From positions 186,001-250,000 of the forward strand of contig NZ_BBXF01000001.1 in the NCBI RefSeq assembly GCF_001570585.1: a DNA stretch of 64,000 bases, given 5' to 3'. The position numbers and the translations under genes were made by a program. The notes below the pieces were generated by a model that was given only the letters and a program-made list of their open reading frames with translations, was not told where the DNA came from and did no database searches. Shown piece after piece: positions 55,301 to 64,000 of the stretch (positions are counted from its first letter, which is position 1; every line of letters starts with the position of its first letter). The stretch is from Herbidospora daliensis. GTDB taxonomy: Bacteria > Actinomycetota > Actinomycetes > Streptosporangiales > Streptosporangiaceae.

Positions 55301-58300
55301 CGAAGAGCGGTTCCCAGCGGGCGTCGGCCACGTCGAGCACCCGCTGCCACGGGTGGCCGTCCTCGACGGGGAAGACGGTCCGCAGGCTCTCGTGCCGGTC
55401 GACCACGTCGCGGAAGGCCAGGCGGAGGGCGTCGCGGTCGAGCTCGCCGGTCAGGCGGAGCACGATCGGCGCGTTGTACGTCGTCCCGCGCCCCTCCAGC
55501 CGTTCCAGGAACCAGAGCCGCCGCTGCGAGAAGGACAGCGGCAGCCGTTCGGGGCGCTCGCGGACGGCGAGCGGCGGCCGGGCGGGCGCGGCGGACGCGC
55601 CCAGCCGGGCGGCGAGCCCGGCCGGGGTGGGGGCGGCGAACAGGTCGCGGATCTCCAGGTGGACCCCGAACGCGGCGCGGACCCGCGAGATGACCCGGGT
55701 GGCCAGCAGCGAGTGGCCGCCGAGCTCGAAGAAGCCGTCGTCGGGACCGACCGGTTCGACGCCGAGCACCTCGGCGAAGACGCCGCAGAGCAGCTCCTCC
55801 TCCAGGGTCGCCGCCCGCCCCGGCCCGGCGCCGCGCACCGGCGCCGGCAGCGCGGCCCGGTCGACCTTGCCGCTGCGGGTCAGCGGGAACTCGGGCAGCA
55901 CGACCACCACCGCGGGCACCATGTGCGCGGGCAGCCGCTCGGCCACGAACGCCCTCGGGTCGCCGGGGTCGTCACCGGTCACGTACGCGACCAGCTGCCG
56001 GTCGCCCGACTCGGCCTCCCTGGCGACCACCACGGCCTGGTCGACGCCGGGGTGGGCGGTCAGCGCCGCCTCGATCTCCCCCGGTTCGATCCGCAGGCCG
56101 CGGATCTTCAGCTGGTCGTCGGCCCGGCCCGCGAAGACCAGACCCGTCTCCGGGGTCCACCTGACCAGGTCGCCGGTCCGGTACATGCGCTCGCCGCCGG
56201 GCGCGGCGACGAACCGTTCGGCGGTCGGCCCGGGGGCCGCCAGGTAGCCGCGGGCCAGGCTGGTCCCGGCCACGTAGAGTTCGCCGGTCACCCCGGCCGC
56301 GACCGGTTCGAGGAAGTCGTCCAGGACGCGGAGGCGCGAACCGGCGACGGGGGTGCCGATGCGGGGCACGCCGCCCGCGGCCAGCGGCGCCGACATGGTG
56401 GCGCAGACGGTCGTCTCGGTCGGGCCGTACGCGTTGACGAGTTCCCGGCCGGGCGCCCACCGCGACAGCAGGTCGGGGGTGAGCGCCTCCCCGGCCGACA
56501 CCAGCGTGCGCACGCCGGGCAGGTCGCCGGGGTCGAGCGCGGCCAGCACGGCCGGGGGCAGCGTCGCGTGGGTGACGGCGTGGCGGTCGAGGACCTCTTC
56601 GAGGCCGCGTCCGGGCAGCAGTTCGTCGGCGGGGGCCACCACGAGCGCCGCGCCGGTGCAGAGCGCCATCAGCGTCTCCCAGGTCGCCGCGTCGAAGCCG
56701 ATCGAGGCGAACTGGAGCACCCGCGCTCCGGGGCCGGCGCCGAGCCGGGCGGCCTGGGTGGCGACCAGCCCGGCGACCCCGGTGTGCGACAGCGCCACGC
56801 CCTTGGGACGGCCGGTCGAGCCGGAGGTGAAGATCACGTACGCCAGGCCGGTCAGCTCGGCCGTGACGTCCGGCCGGTCCGCCGGGCGGGCCGCGATGGC
56901 CGCCGCCGTGGCCGGGTCGTCGAGGGCGATCGGGAGCACGCCGCGTACCGGCAGGTCGTCGAGGACGGCCGACTCGGTCAGCAGCACGACCGCGCCGCTG
57001 TCGGCGAGCATGCGCGCGGTGCGCTCCAGCGGCTGCCGGGGATCGATCGGCAGGTACGCCGCCCCCGCCTTCACCACCGCGAGCAGCGAGGTGACCAGGT
57101 CGGCGCCCCGGTTCATGACGACCGCCACGACCGACTCCCGGCGCACTCCGGAGGCCGACAGGTGGTGGGCGAGCCGGTTGGCGCGGGCGTCGAGGTCGGC
57201 GTAGGAGAGCGTGCCCGCGTCGGAGACGACCGCGGGGGCGTCCGGGGCGCGGTCGACCTGGGCGTGGAACAGCTCCGGCGCCGTCGCCCCCGGCACCGGG
57301 CGGGCCTCCTCCAGGGCGACCGCTCCCCCGTGGAGGCGGACGCGGCCGATCCGCTCCTCCGGCGCCGCGGCGCACAACCAGGTCAGCACCCGCACGAACC
57401 GGTCGAGGACGCGGTCGGGCGTGCCGGGCCCGAAGCGGCGGTCGTTGAGGTCGGCGCTGATCTCCAGACCGGCGCCGGGACCGCGGTCGTACACGTTGAT
57501 CTGCTGGTTCCTGACCGGGCCGATGGTGTGGTTGCGGACCCTCGGCACGCTCGGGCCGAAGGCCGGGTAGTCGTAGCCGAGCATGTTGACGTTCAGGTCG
57601 AACAGCGCGGCGTGGCCGAGGTCCCTGGCCAGGTCCTCGTGGCGGTAGCGCTGGTGCCGCACCCCGGCCTTGATCGCCTCTCCGGTCCGCTGCACGAGTT
57701 CGGCCACCGTCAGGCCCGGTGCGAGGGCCAGCCGGAGCGGCATCACGTTCGTGGTGACCCCCGGGACCAGCCGCTCCTCCCGCCCGGCCCGGCCGAGCAC
57801 GGGCAGCCCGAGCACGACGTCGCGGGCGCCGGTGTCCCGATGGTGGTAGAGGGCGGCGGCGGCCATGACCAGCCCGGCGAGGCTGGTCCTCAGCCGCCGG
57901 GCCGCGTCCCTGAGCCGCCCGGCCCTTTCGGAGTCGAGGTCGGTCGTGGCGCGCAGGCGGGTGCCGGGATGCGGCCGGTCGTCGGCGGGCCGCTCCTCGG
58001 CCCCGGCCAGGACGTCGAGCCAGAACCGCCGGTCGAGCGCCTGCTCGGGCGAGTCGCGGTAGGCCCGGTCGGCGGCGGCCAGCGCCGCCGCGGGCAGGGT
58101 GGGGAAGTCGGGCGGCTCCGCGCCGGCCAGCAGCGCGGTGTACGTCTCGGCGACCCGCCCGACCACGGCGGCGACCCCATGGCCGTCGAGGATGAGGTGA
58201 TGCGGCCGGTGGTGCCAGATCACCCGGCCGTCGCCGAGGTCGAACACGGCGCAGCCGTACAGGGGGCCGTCCGCCAGGTCGACGGGGCGCTCGAGGTCGG

Positions 58301-58604
58301 CCCGCATCCACGCCGCCGCCGCCGCGAACGGGTCGGGCTCCCCCGACAGGTCGGCGACGTGGACCGGGATTCCGGCCGCGGGGTCGACCCGCTGGCGGGG
58401 TATCCCGTCGGCCACGTCGAACCGGAGCCGGTAGGCGTCGGTGCGGTCCATGACGTGGCGCAGCGCGGCCGCCAGCAGCCCGGCGTCCAGGCCGGCGAAC
58501 TCCAGATATTCGCCGACATTGTAAAGTCCCGCGTCCCCCGCGACCTCCTGGGCGTACCAGAGACCTAATTGGGCGGACGTCAATTCCTGCGGCTCGGCGG
58601 TCAT
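49224..58604 (-). CDS. NRPS, three modules (C-A-T, C-A-T, E/C-A-T), probable starting synthetase
   Basis: A 3,126-residue protein. Domains by approximate residue: C 1-430, A 450-930, T 935-1000 ([10 protein letters not shown]), C 1030-1450, A 1470-1965, T 1985-2045 ([10 protein letters not shown]), E/C 2095-2520, A 2540-3030, T 3035-3100 ([10 protein letters not shown]). It ends just after the last T, with no thioesterase, so the chain must go to another protein, most simply the giant NRPS. The first C domain differs from all others ([28 protein letters not shown]) and resembles N-terminal C domains that accept a starter acyl group. Predicted order Phe, D-Asp, Asp. TGAGGG precedes the ATG; StrR-like operator 3 lies about 125 bases upstream. 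Confidence 0.95.
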   Translation of the reverse strand: MTAEPQELTSAQLGLWYAQEVAGDAGLYNVGEYLEFAGLDAGLLAAALRHVMDRTDAYRLRFDVADGIPRQRVDPAAGIPVHVADLSGEPDPFAAAAAWMRADLERPVDLADGPLYGCAVFDLGDGRVIWHHRPHHLILDGHGVAAVVGRVAETYTALLAGAEPPDFPTLPAAALAAADRAYRDSPEQALDRRFWLDVLAGAEERPADDRPHPGTRLRATTDLDSERAGRLRDAARRLRTSLAGLVMAAAALYHHRDTGARDVVLGLPVLGRAGREERLVPGVTTNVMPLRLALAPGLTVAELVQRTGEAIKAGVRHQRYRHEDLARDLGHAALFDLNVNMLGYDYPAFGPSVPRVRNHTIGPVRNQQINVYDRGPGAGLEISADLNDRRFGPGTPDRVLDRFVRVLTWLCAAAPEERIGRVRLHGGAVALEEARPVPGATAPELFHAQVDRAPDAPAVVSDAGTLSYADLDARANRLAHHLSASGVRRESVVAVVMNRGADLVTSLLAVVKAGAAYLPIDPRQPLERTARMLADSGAVVLLTESAVLDDLPVRGVLPIALDDPATAAAIAARPADRPDVTAELTGLAYVIFTSGSTGRPKGVALSHTGVAGLVATQAARLGAGPGARVLQFASIGFDAATWETLMALCTGAALVVAPADELLPGRGLEEVLDRHAVTHATLPPAVLAALDPGDLPGVRTLVSAGEALTPDLLSRWAPGRELVNAYGPTETTVCATMSAPLAAGGVPRIGTPVAGSRLRVLDDFLEPVAAGVTGELYVAGTSLARGYLAAPGPTAERFVAAPGGERMYRTGDLVRWTPETGLVFAGRADDQLKIRGLRIEPGEIEAALTAHPGVDQAVVVAREAESGDRQLVAYVTGDDPGDPRAFVAERLPAHMVPAVVVVLPEFPLTRSGKVDRAALPAPVRGAGPGRAATLEEELLCGVFAEVLGVEPVGPDDGFFELGGHSLLATRVISRVRAAFGVHLEIRDLFAAPTPAGLAARLGASAAPARPPLAVRERPERLPLSFSQRRLWFLERLEGRGTTYNAPIVLRLTGELDRDALRLAFRDVVDRHESLRTVFPVEDGHPWQRVLDVADARWEPLFERVEADGVAEAVARAASYAFDLSAEPAMRTWLFGVGSQEHVLVVLVHHITGDGWSMGPLARDLSEAYAARALGRAPRWRPLKVQYADYTLWQHDLLGERLLAEQVAHWRDALAGAPEELPLPVDRPRGEVAGHRGHDVPLDVPAEVHARIARLARAEGVTTFMVLHAALAVALSRSGAGEDVPIGSAVAGRADDALDDLVGCFVNTLVIRTDLSGDPAFTDVLARVREVTLGAFAHQDVPFERLVEELAPVRSAARNPLFQVVLTMQDAGDVRLDLPGIAVETVPGARPGVKFDLDVMVAETFDERSRPAGLTGAVTASADLFDPATARSLTERFLRVLDTVTATPGVRLSEVDPLDAAERERTLVTWNDTPLPAGPASVPERFWDRAARTPEAVAVVSGAERVSYAALAARAEGMARRLTEWGIGAESVVALGLPPGPGMIAAILGVWRAGAAYLPLDVRQPVDRVAFQLRDSRAVLLVAPRKDISDLPAGRTRIVAAEDLLVPEPDTAPFPGVEPRGLAYVIYTSGSTGRPKGVAVTHGALAAYFATVPDRLGWSAPGDRYALLQPQVTDLGNTTLFGALVTGGEVHVLDPDSVLDPAEVRRYLADHRIDHLKAVPSHLAALSAIPARTLVLGGEAAAPGWVAGLLAQAGDREVHNHYGPTETTIGVTTTRLTSHDVAAGRVPIGSPIGGARVYVLDDRLRPVPVGVTGELYVAGEGLARGYVNRPGLTAERFVACPYAPAGRMYRTGDRARWGADGRLTFAGRADDQVKIRGHRVEPAEVQAALATHPELGQAAVVARHDPPGETRLVAYVAPGERGEPDGLADRVRDHLSARLPAHMVPSAVVVLDELPLTGNGKLDRAALPAPGHATGPGGGRGPATVQEEILCAAFARVLRLDAVGPDDDFFTLGGNSLTAVTLVEDLRVRGVSVSVRALFLTPTPAELAAVAGPEPVEVPPNRIPEGAREITPGMLTLVDLDPDEIARVVATVDGGAANVQDVYPLVPLQEGMLFHHLTDDADVYLRSVVLEFDTRDRLDAFFGALQRVVDRHDVYRTAVVSEGLREPVQVVWRRAVIPIEEVAGELGRAERLPLDRAPLMHVRVRAGGEGPVRALLRIHHMVGDHTTVGLLLDEVRAFLAGRGDALPEPLPFRNLVAQARLGTPAAEHERHFAALLGDVTETTAPYGLVDVRGDGGGLSRAGGPVDGALADRVRAAARSLGTSPATVFHLAWARVLATLAGRDDVVFGTVLTGRLNGGAGADRVPGLFLNTLPLRVRAGGRTVAEALAEVRSGLADLLDHEHAPLALAQKAAGIASGGPLFTSILNYQHEQLIKESVPVLDGVTVRATTERTNYPVTLIVRDTGADFVVTVDARAPADPARVHALLRTCLQNLTGALAADPATPFLSVDVLDPEERRRVVGDWNQTAAAGPVPTVPEAFAAQAARTPGAVAVVCGPDQVSYGDLDERANRLARHLRSLGVGPESVVGLCLPRGLDMIAAMLAVWKAGGAYVPLDPAHPVSRTAAVLADSRAVVLVGSADVLDEMPVTRRVRLVAVDDPAVAAQPATPLGLAPDLGGLAYVIYTSGSTGRPKGVAVTHGNLANYAAHVPPRLGLGAEGARYALLQPLVTDLGNTLVLAALTTGGVLHVVDPGTVTDPVAVAGYLARHRVDHVKMVPSHLAALGAAGDLTWLLPQSSLVLGGEAAEPGWARRLVEAAGDLPVHNHYGPTETTIGVVTGRLAADGAVPIGTPVPNTTAYVLDDALRPVPAGVEGELYVAGAQLARGYAGRPGLTAERFVASPFGSGGRVYRTGDRARWTTGGVLEHRGRADDQVKIRGHRVEPGEVRAVLAAHPAVAQAAVVARPDPAGDLSLVAYVVPAGADPGLVRGLRDFTAENLPRHMVPAAVVLVDHLPLTGNGKLDRAALPEPERVTADTGPRPSGAREEALCAAFAEILGLPSVGVDDDFFVLGGHSLLATRLVSRVRVTLGEEIPIQELFDRPTPAALAAWLATGDRADERPRLRPMRQPAR
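52440..55550 (-). other. Module A2: C-A-T, Asp predicted (D after epimerisation)
   Basis: C domain with HHITGDG. The pocket D-L-T-K-V-G-H-I-G-(K) is the exact Asp signature. The T domain is GGNSL rather than GGHSL, as often seen before epimerising domains, and the following domain is the E/C type, so D-Asp is inferred. Confidence 0.87.
55620..58604 (-). other. Module A1: starter-like C-A-T, Phe predicted
   Basis: The pocket D-A-W-T-V-A-A-V-C-(K) is a standard Phe signature. The C domain keeps a complete HHxxxDG motif (HHLILDG), so it is probably active and may acylate Phe. No acyl-activating enzyme or free carrier protein is present in the window to say with what. Confidence 0.83.
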
Positions 58605-58727
58605 CGGCCCTCAGCTCTCTGCGCCGGCCGAGCGAAAATCGGCACGGCCCGTCCCGGGTCAAAAGAAAATATGCCGTACCCTATGGGCCGCCATCCTCGC
58701 CAGCGACGTTCTAGGACGTCAAGCGGC

Positions 58728-58756
58728 GTTCAACTGCCCCTGCGCTGTGGTTGAAC
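58728..58756. promoter_or_regulatory. StrR-like operator 3, between small NRPS and exporter
   Basis: GTTCAAC-N15-GTTGAAC, 29 bp; the left arm GTTCAACTG differs from the StrR half-site GTTCGACTG at one base. It sits in the 219-bp divergent gap between the NRPS start (58604) and the ABC exporter start (58824). Confidence 0.83.
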
Positions 58757-58823
58757 ATCGGCCTGCCACGAATAAGACTCCGGAAATACAATCCCGGAAA
58801 GCGCGAAAGCGAGGGGATATCAC

Positions 58824-60752
58824 GTGGCCATGATGAATGGCCCGCGCATAGGCCCGATGCGGCTGGGCGCCGACGAGTCCATAGGTCGGCACAAGGTCAA
58901 ACCCGGCACCGTCCGGCGAATTCTCTCTTACGCGTCGGCCTATCGGTGGTCGCTGGCCGTGGTGATGCTGGCGACCGCGGTGGACGCGGCGATCGTGGCG
59001 GCCGGGCCGGTGCTGCTGAAGACGATCATCGACGACGGCATCCTGCGGGGCCGCCACGACGTGGTCGTGGGAGTGGCGGCCCTCATCGCCGGGCTGGCGG
59101 CGGTGAACGCGCTGGCGATCTTCACGCAGACCCGGTTCTCCAGCCGGGTCGGCCAGGGCATCGTCTACGACCTGCGGTGCAAGGTGTTCGGCCATGTGCA
59201 GCGGCAGCCGCTCGCGTTCTTCACGCGGACCCAGACCGGCTCACTGGTCAGCCGGCTCAACACCGACGTCGTCGGCGCGCAGCAGGCGATCACCACGCTG
59301 CTGTCGCAGACCGTCTCGACCCTCCTGACGCTGGTCTTCGTGCTGAGCACGATGTTCTACCTGTCCTGGGAGATCACCGTCGCGGCGCTGGTGATGATCC
59401 CCGTCTTCCTGCTGCCCGCCAAGCTCATCGGGCGCAGGTTGCAGACGCTCACCCGTACGGGGATGGAGCTCAACGCCGACCTCGGCTCGATGATGAACGA
59501 GCGCTTCAACGTGTCGGGCGCGCTGCTCGCCAAGCTGTACGGCCGGACCGACCAGGAGCAGGGCGACTTCTCCGGGAAGGCGGCCCGGGTCCGCGACGTC
59601 GCCGTCTCGACCGCCGTCTACGGACGGCTGCTGTTCATCATCACCACCCTGATCACGGGCGTGACCACCGCCGTCGTCTACGGCCTCGGCGGGGTGCTGA
59701 CCATCGGCGGCGCGTTCCAGATCGGCACGCTCGTCGCCATGGCCACCCTGCTGCTGCGCCTCTACGGCCCGGTCAACCAGCTCTCGAACATGCATGTCAG
59801 CGTGATGGTGGCGCTCGTCAGCTTCGACCGCGTCTTCGAGGTCCTGGACCTGCGGCCGCTGGTCGACGAACGGCCCGGCGCGCGGCCGCTGCCGGCCGAC
59901 GCCGCTCCCGACGTCGCGTTCGAGGGGGTCTCGTTCGGCTACCCGGGCGCCGACGAGGTGTCGATCGCCTCCCTGGAGTCGGTCGCCCACCGGCAGCCCG
60001 AGCGGGCGGGCCGCCCGGTCCTCGACGAGGTCTCCTTCACCGCCCCCGCGGGCAGGATGACCGCGCTGGTCGGCCCCTCCGGCGCCGGCAAGACCACGAT
60101 CACCCAGCTCGTCCCGCGCCTCTACGACGCCACCGAGGGCACGGTCCGCGTCGGCGGCCACGACGTGCGCGACCTGACGCTGCGCTCCCTGACCGACGCC
60201 ATCGGCGTCGTCACCCAGGACGCGCACATGTTCCACGACACGATCAGGGCCAATCTCCTGTACGCCGCCCCGGACGCCACCGAGGAGGAACTGGTCGGCG
60301 CGTGCGAGGCCGCCAGGATCTGGCCCACGATCGCGGCGCTGCCCGACGGCCTCGACACCGTCGTCGGCGACCGCGGCTACCGCCTGTCGGGCGGGGAGAA
60401 GCAGCGGGTCGCGCTGGCCCGGCTGCTGCTCAAGTCGCCGCCGATCGTGGTCCTCGACGAGGCCACCGCCCATCTCGACTCCGAGTCGGAGGCCGCCATC
60501 CAGCGGGCGCTGAAGACCGCGCTGGCCGGCCGCACCTCGCTGGTCGTGGCGCACCGGTTGTCGACCATCCACGAGGCCGACCAGATCCTGGTGCTGAACG
60601 GCGGCCGGATCGAGGAGCGCGGCACCCACCGGGAGCTGCTCGCCGCCGGTGGGCTCTACGCCGAGCTCTACCGCACCCAGTTCGCGGCCGACCCCTCGAT
60701 GAACGACACCAGCCGGGCGACGCCCTCGTCGATCTCGGCCGGGGACAGGTAG
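58824..60752 (+). CDS. ABC exporter, fused membrane and ATPase domains
   Basis: A 642-residue half-transporter. The six-helix membrane domain spans about residues 35-325 and the ATPase follows, with Walker A GPSGAGKT (about 417), signature [10 protein letters not shown] (about 522) and Walker B IVVLDEAT (about 541). It resembles the exporters of glycopeptide and ramoplanin-type clusters and most likely dimerises to export the finished peptide. GTG at 58824 is chosen because GAGGGG lies 7 bases before it; ATG at 58830 is the alternative. Its last 85 bases overlap the end of the convergent Hpg gene. Confidence 0.93.
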   Translation: MAMMNGPRIGPMRLGADESIGRHKVKPGTVRRILSYASAYRWSLAVVMLATAVDAAIVAAGPVLLKTIIDDGILRGRHDVVVGVAALIAGLAAVNALAIFTQTRFSSRVGQGIVYDLRCKVFGHVQRQPLAFFTRTQTGSLVSRLNTDVVGAQQAITTLLSQTVSTLLTLVFVLSTMFYLSWEITVAALVMIPVFLLPAKLIGRRLQTLTRTGMELNADLGSMMNERFNVSGALLAKLYGRTDQEQGDFSGKAARVRDVAVSTAVYGRLLFIITTLITGVTTAVVYGLGGVLTIGGAFQIGTLVAMATLLLRLYGPVNQLSNMHVSVMVALVSFDRVFEVLDLRPLVDERPGARPLPADAAPDVAFEGVSFGYPGADEVSIASLESVAHRQPERAGRPVLDEVSFTAPAGRMTALVGPSGAGKTTITQLVPRLYDATEGTVRVGGHDVRDLTLRSLTDAIGVVTQDAHMFHDTIRANLLYAAPDATEEELVGACEAARIWPTIAALPDGLDTVVGDRGYRLSGGEKQRVALARLLLKSPPIVVLDEATAHLDSESEAAIQRALKTALAGRTSLVVAHRLSTIHEADQILVLNGGRIEERGTHRELLAAGGLYAELYRTQFAADPSMNDTSRATPSSISAGDR

Positions 60753-63052
60753 CTGGTCGACAACCGCAGCGCCCGCTCCCCGCCCCCCGCCGGGTAGAAG
60801 TACGACATGGGCGTCCAGATGACCCCGTACTCCTGCGCCGACCGGGTCAGCGCCGCGTTGTCGGCCGTGAACGGCACCTGGACGGTGAGGAAGAAGCCGC
60901 CCGAGGGCGTGTTCCAGCTGACCCCGAGCCGCTCGCGGCGGTCTTCCGGCAGGTGGCGGCCGAGGGCGGCGAGGGTGCGGGTCATGGTCTCGCCGTAGTA
61001 GGCGGCCGTCTCCGTGTTCAGGTCCGAGAGGCGGCCGCCGGTGGCCAGCAGCGCGCCGCCCACCGCGGCCTGGCTGAGCGGGGAGGTGTTCACGGTCACC
61101 ATGCTCTTGATCTTCGCCAGCTCGTCGGCCAGCAGCCCGGTCGTGCCGTCGGGGCGCACCACCGGCTGGTCGGCCACGGCGAACCCGAGCCGGGCTCCGG
61201 GGAACAGGCTCTTCGCGTACGACCCCAGATGGACCACCCGCTGCTCGCGGTCGAGCGACTTGAGCGTGGGCTGCTGGGCGCCGGGGCTGACCAGCCGGTA
61301 GGGGCTGTCCTCCAGGACCAGGAGGCCGAGCCGTCCGGCCAGGGCGAGCAGCGCGTGCCGCTCCGCGAGCGACATGGTGACGCCGGACGGGTTGGAGTGG
61401 TCGGGGCAGACGTACACGGCCCTGACCCTGCGCCCGCGGGACCGCTCCTCCTCGGCGGCGGCCTCGATCGCGGCGACCGAGCCCTCCTCGACGGCGGTGA
61501 GCGCGACGTCCAGCAGCCGGGCCGCACCCGTGATGCCGACGTAGCAGGGGCTGACCACCAGCAGCACGTCGCGCGGGCCGGAGAACAGCGCCCGCAGCGC
61601 GAGGAACATCGCCTCCTGGCAGCCGACCGTCACGACGATCGACTCCGGCGGCACGTCGATGCCCTCGTCCACCCGGAGAGAGCCGGCGACGAGCTCCCGG
61701 ATCCGCCCGGCGGTCGGGCCGTACTGGAAGATCGCGTCGCGCACCTGCGCCGGCGACCGCCCTTCGGCGGCCAGCTGGTCGAGGTAGCGCCGGATGTAGG
61801 TGAAGACCTGCTCGGTGTCGAAGAACCCGTCGTACGGGCGCCCCGGCGCGAACGACACGGCGTCGGGGTAGCGGAGCGTGACCTCGTTCAGGAAGTTCAT
61901 CGTGTCCATGACCGGGTCGCCGACGCTGGCGTGCAGGTCCTCCCGGCGCAGCGGGCCGGTGAGCTGGACCGGCGCGGCGGGCTCGGCGGCGACCGGCCCG
62001 GCCGGGCCCGCGCGCACCAGTTCGGGCCCCACGTCGGCGATGGTGCGGACACCGGCGAGCGCCATCGTCTCGGTCACCTCGGCGAGCAGGACGGTCAGCA
62101 CGTCGGTGACCCCCTCGGCCCCGCCGGTCGCGAGCCCGTGGAGGACCGGCCGGCCGAGGAGCACGCCGTCGGCGCCCAGCGCGAGCGCGGCCAGCACGTC
62201 ACGGCCCCGCCGCACCCCTCCGTCGAGCAGGATCGGCACCCGCCCGGCGACCGCCGCCGCGACCTCCGGCAGCACGTCGAGCGTCCCGGGGGCGCCGTCG
62301 AGCTGCCGCCCGCCGTGGTTGGAGACGACGACGCCGTCCACGCCCGCCTCGACGGCGCACACCGCGTCGGCGTCGCAGAGCACGCCCTTGACCAGGATCG
62401 GCAGCGAGCTGACCGAACGCAGCCAGTCGATCACCGACCAGTCGAGGTCGGGCGCGAGTTCGGCCCGCGCGTGCGCGGCGGGGTCGGTGAACCCCGACCC
62501 CGGCAGGTTGGCGGGCCCGACCCCCTCGGGCAGCCGGAAGCCGTTGCGCAGATCGCGCAGCCGCCGCCCGAGGTGGGGGGTGTCGGCGGTCAGGACGAGC
62601 GCCTCGAACCCGGCGGCCTGGGCGCGTTCGACGACCGCACGCGTGACGGAGCGGTCGCGCAGGCAGTAGACCTGGAGCCACAGCGGCACGTCGGCCGCCG
62701 CGGCGATCTCCTCGAACGGGCGTCCGGCGAAGGTGCTCACCACGACGGGCACCCGGGCCGCCGCGGCGGTCCCCTGGGCGGTGGCGACCTCGCCCAGGGG
62801 GTGCGCGAGCGTCTGGAAGGCCAGCGGCGCGATCCCGACGGGCACGTCCCACGTACGGCCGAGGATCTTCACGGCCGTGTCGGGGTCACCGCCTCCGCGC
62901 AGGATGCGGGGGCGCAGCCGGACCCGTTCGAACGCCTCGACATTGGCCGCGACGGTCTTCTCCTCGCCCGCGCCGCCTTCGAGGAAATCCCATACCGGCG
63001 GTTCCAACCGGGCCCGCGCGGATTCCCGGAATTCACCGAGTGTCAATTTCAT
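60668..63052 (-). CDS. Fused 4-hydroxymandelate oxidase and 4-hydroxyphenylglycine aminotransferase
   Basis: A 794-residue two-domain protein. Residues about 1-355 are an FMN-dependent alpha-hydroxyacid oxidase with the signature SNHGGRQLD, converting 4-hydroxymandelate to 4-hydroxyphenylglyoxylate (HmO step). After a Pro/Ala-rich linker (around PAGPVAAEPAAPVQ) residues about 385-794 are a fold-type I PLP aminotransferase with the Lys motif SYAKSLFPGARLG, making L-Hpg from the glyoxylate (HpgT step). The start MKLTLGEF has AAAGG upstream; the longer frame to 63103 would overlap the HmaS end. It follows HmaS by 19 bases in the same operon. In glycopeptide clusters the two activities are separate genes. 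Confidence 0.92.
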   Translation of the reverse strand: MKLTLGEFRESARARLEPPVWDFLEGGAGEEKTVAANVEAFERVRLRPRILRGGGDPDTAVKILGRTWDVPVGIAPLAFQTLAHPLGEVATAQGTAAAARVPVVVSTFAGRPFEEIAAAADVPLWLQVYCLRDRSVTRAVVERAQAAGFEALVLTADTPHLGRRLRDLRNGFRLPEGVGPANLPGSGFTDPAAHARAELAPDLDWSVIDWLRSVSSLPILVKGVLCDADAVCAVEAGVDGVVVSNHGGRQLDGAPGTLDVLPEVAAAVAGRVPILLDGGVRRGRDVLAALALGADGVLLGRPVLHGLATGGAEGVTDVLTVLLAEVTETMALAGVRTIADVGPELVRAGPAGPVAAEPAAPVQLTGPLRREDLHASVGDPVMDTMNFLNEVTLRYPDAVSFAPGRPYDGFFDTEQVFTYIRRYLDQLAAEGRSPAQVRDAIFQYGPTAGRIRELVAGSLRVDEGIDVPPESIVVTVGCQEAMFLALRALFSGPRDVLLVVSPCYVGITGAARLLDVALTAVEEGSVAAIEAAAEEERSRGRRVRAVYVCPDHSNPSGVTMSLAERHALLALAGRLGLLVLEDSPYRLVSPGAQQPTLKSLDREQRVVHLGSYAKSLFPGARLGFAVADQPVVRPDGTTGLLADELAKIKSMVTVNTSPLSQAAVGGALLATGGRLSDLNTETAAYYGETMTRTLAALGRHLPEDRRERLGVSWNTPSGGFFLTVQVPFTADNAALTRSAQEYGVIWTPMSYFYPAGGGERALRLSTSYLSPAEIDEGVARLVSFIEGSAANWVR

Positions 63053-63071
63053 CGAAGTGTGCCTTTCGATT

Positions 63072-64000
63072 TCAGTCCGCCTCCTGCCGCCTGATGGCGT
63101 CATAAAGCGCGTGGATGTTGTTGCTGCCGAACGAGTTCGCGCCGCGGCGTTCGATCACCTCGTAGAAGAGGGTGCGTCTCGGGTGGGGCGACTGGGTGAA
63201 GATCTGGAGCATGATCCCGGCCTGGTCGCGGTCGGCCAGGATGTTGAGCTCGCGCAGCACCTCGACGGGCGTGCCGACGGGGCCGAGGCGGCCGGGCAGC
63301 ATGTCGTAGTAGCCGCCGGGCGTCGACAGGAAGGTCACGCCCCGCTCCGCGCTGGTCCGCACGGCCGTCGCGATGTCCTCGGTCAGGAAGGCGACGTGCT
63401 GGACGCCGGCGCCGCCGTGCGCCTTCACGAACGCGTCGATCTGGCCGGGTTCGAGGTTCCCGTCGGGCTCCAGGATCGTCAGCGTCAGCCGGCCCGACGC
63501 GCTCTGCACGACGGTCGACTCCATGGCCTGCGTGCCCACCACGATCCGCTCCGCGTAGGTCTCCCCCAGACCGAAAACGCGCTGGTGGTAGTCGACGACG
63601 TCGGCCATCGTGCCGCCGGGGACGCAGATGGCGAAGTGGTCGACGGCCGAGAACAGCCCCATCCCCGAACGGCCGCAGCCGCTCTCGTCGACGAACGCCG
63701 CGAAGGCCCCGCCGGGCTGCTCGCGGGACACCAGCCGGTACGCCACGTCGCCGAACGCCGACACCGACGCGAACACCACCCGGGCGCCGGGCGGGCCCGA
63801 CGTCTCCGGCGGCGACAGCGACGTGGCCCCCCGCCCGACCGCCTCGGCGTAGGCGGCCGCCGCGTCGGGCACCAGCAGGCCGATGACGCCCACGCCGTCG
63901 CCGTGGTCGCGGACGTACTCGGCGGCCCGGCCCTCGGTCCCGGCCGGGGAGGTGAGCAGCACCGCGATCCCGCGCTGGCGGAGCAGGATCGACTCCCCGC
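63072..64000 (-). CDS. hmaS: 4-hydroxymandelate synthase, N-terminus beyond window
   Basis: At least 309 residues of a non-heme iron dioxygenase of the HPPD/HmaS family, which converts 4-hydroxyphenylpyruvate to 4-hydroxymandelate, the first committed Hpg step. Iron ligands are the His in VDHFAICV, the His in VQHVAFL and the Glu in FYEVIERRG; the C-terminus FGSNNIHALYDAI fits HmaS. The frame continues to the window edge with HmaS-like residues (SILLRQRGIAVLL), so roughly 40 N-terminal residues are missing. HmaS rather than HPPD is favoured by the HmO-HpgT gene directly downstream. Confidence 0.92.
   Translation of the reverse strand, partial: GESILLRQRGIAVLLTSPAGTEGRAAEYVRDHGDGVGVIGLLVPDAAAAYAEAVGRGATSLSPPETSGPPGARVVFASVSAFGDVAYRLVSREQPGGAFAAFVDESGCGRSGMGLFSAVDHFAICVPGGTMADVVDYHQRVFGLGETYAERIVVGTQAMESTVVQSASGRLTLTILEPDGNLEPGQIDAFVKAHGGAGVQHVAFLTEDIATAVRTSAERGVTFLSTPGGYYDMLPGRLGPVGTPVEVLRELNILADRDQAGIMLQIFTQSPHPRRTLFYEVIERRGANSFGSNNIHALYDAIRRQEAD

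Overview
This is very high-GC DNA with codons that nearly always end in G or C. It carries a modular nonribosomal peptide synthetase (NRPS) system with an MbtH protein and StrR-type operator sites, so the source is almost certainly an actinomycete; genus cannot be read from the sequence. The window is the inside of one large NRPS gene cluster. Both ends cut through genes: the large NRPS at the left and the hydroxymandelate synthase at the right. Known boundaries, thioesterase, pathway regulator and prephenate dehydrogenase must lie outside.

Layout. Positions 1-33803 (minus) are one uninterrupted NRPS reading frame of at least 11,267 codons with 11 modules (B1-B11), still open at the window edge. 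It is followed by an ABC exporter (FtsX-type permease and ATPase, 33987-36982, minus), two tandem sulfotransferases (37083-38692, plus), a MacAB-like three-gene exporter (38689-41722, minus), and an alpha/beta hydrolase with a CmlA-like diiron beta-hydroxylase (41879-44278, minus). Next come MbtH and a SyrP/TauD-like dioxygenase (44480-45709, plus), a cation/proton antiporter (45706-47037, minus), a glycopeptide-type flavin halogenase (47129-48622, plus), a small lipoprotein (48700-49173, plus), a three-module NRPS (49224-58604, minus; modules A1-A3) and an ABC exporter (58824-60752, plus). The window closes with 4-hydroxyphenylglycine (Hpg) genes: a fused hydroxymandelate oxidase-Hpg aminotransferase (60668-63052) and a partial hydroxymandelate synthase (63072-64000), both minus.

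How the genes work together (inference). HmaS, HmO and HpgT make Hpg. The three-module NRPS probably starts the chain (Phe, D-Asp, Asp by pocket residues) and passes it to the giant NRPS (B1 unassigned, B2 Asp, B3 D-Ser, B4 to B9 mostly unassigned hydrophobic or aromatic, B10 D-Tyr, B11 Asp). D-residues appear to be set by dual epimerisation/condensation (E/C) domains; I see no separate E domain. Two hydroxylases of different chemistry, a halogenase and at least one active-looking sulfotransferase tailor the chain, giving a predicted acidic, chlorinated, possibly sulfated Hpg peptide of 14 or more residues. The set of tailoring genes resembles glycopeptide and ramoplanin/enduracidin clusters, but the module count and order fit neither glycopeptides nor the ramoplanin sequence.

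Regulation. Two non-coding motif families stand out. Three 29-bp StrR-like palindromes sit upstream of the giant NRPS, between the CmlA-like gene and mbtH, and between the small NRPS and its exporter. Three copies of a different 31-bp element sit upstream of both FtsX/MacB-type exporters and the lipoprotein, suggesting a separate envelope-stress or self-protection regulon inside the cluster.
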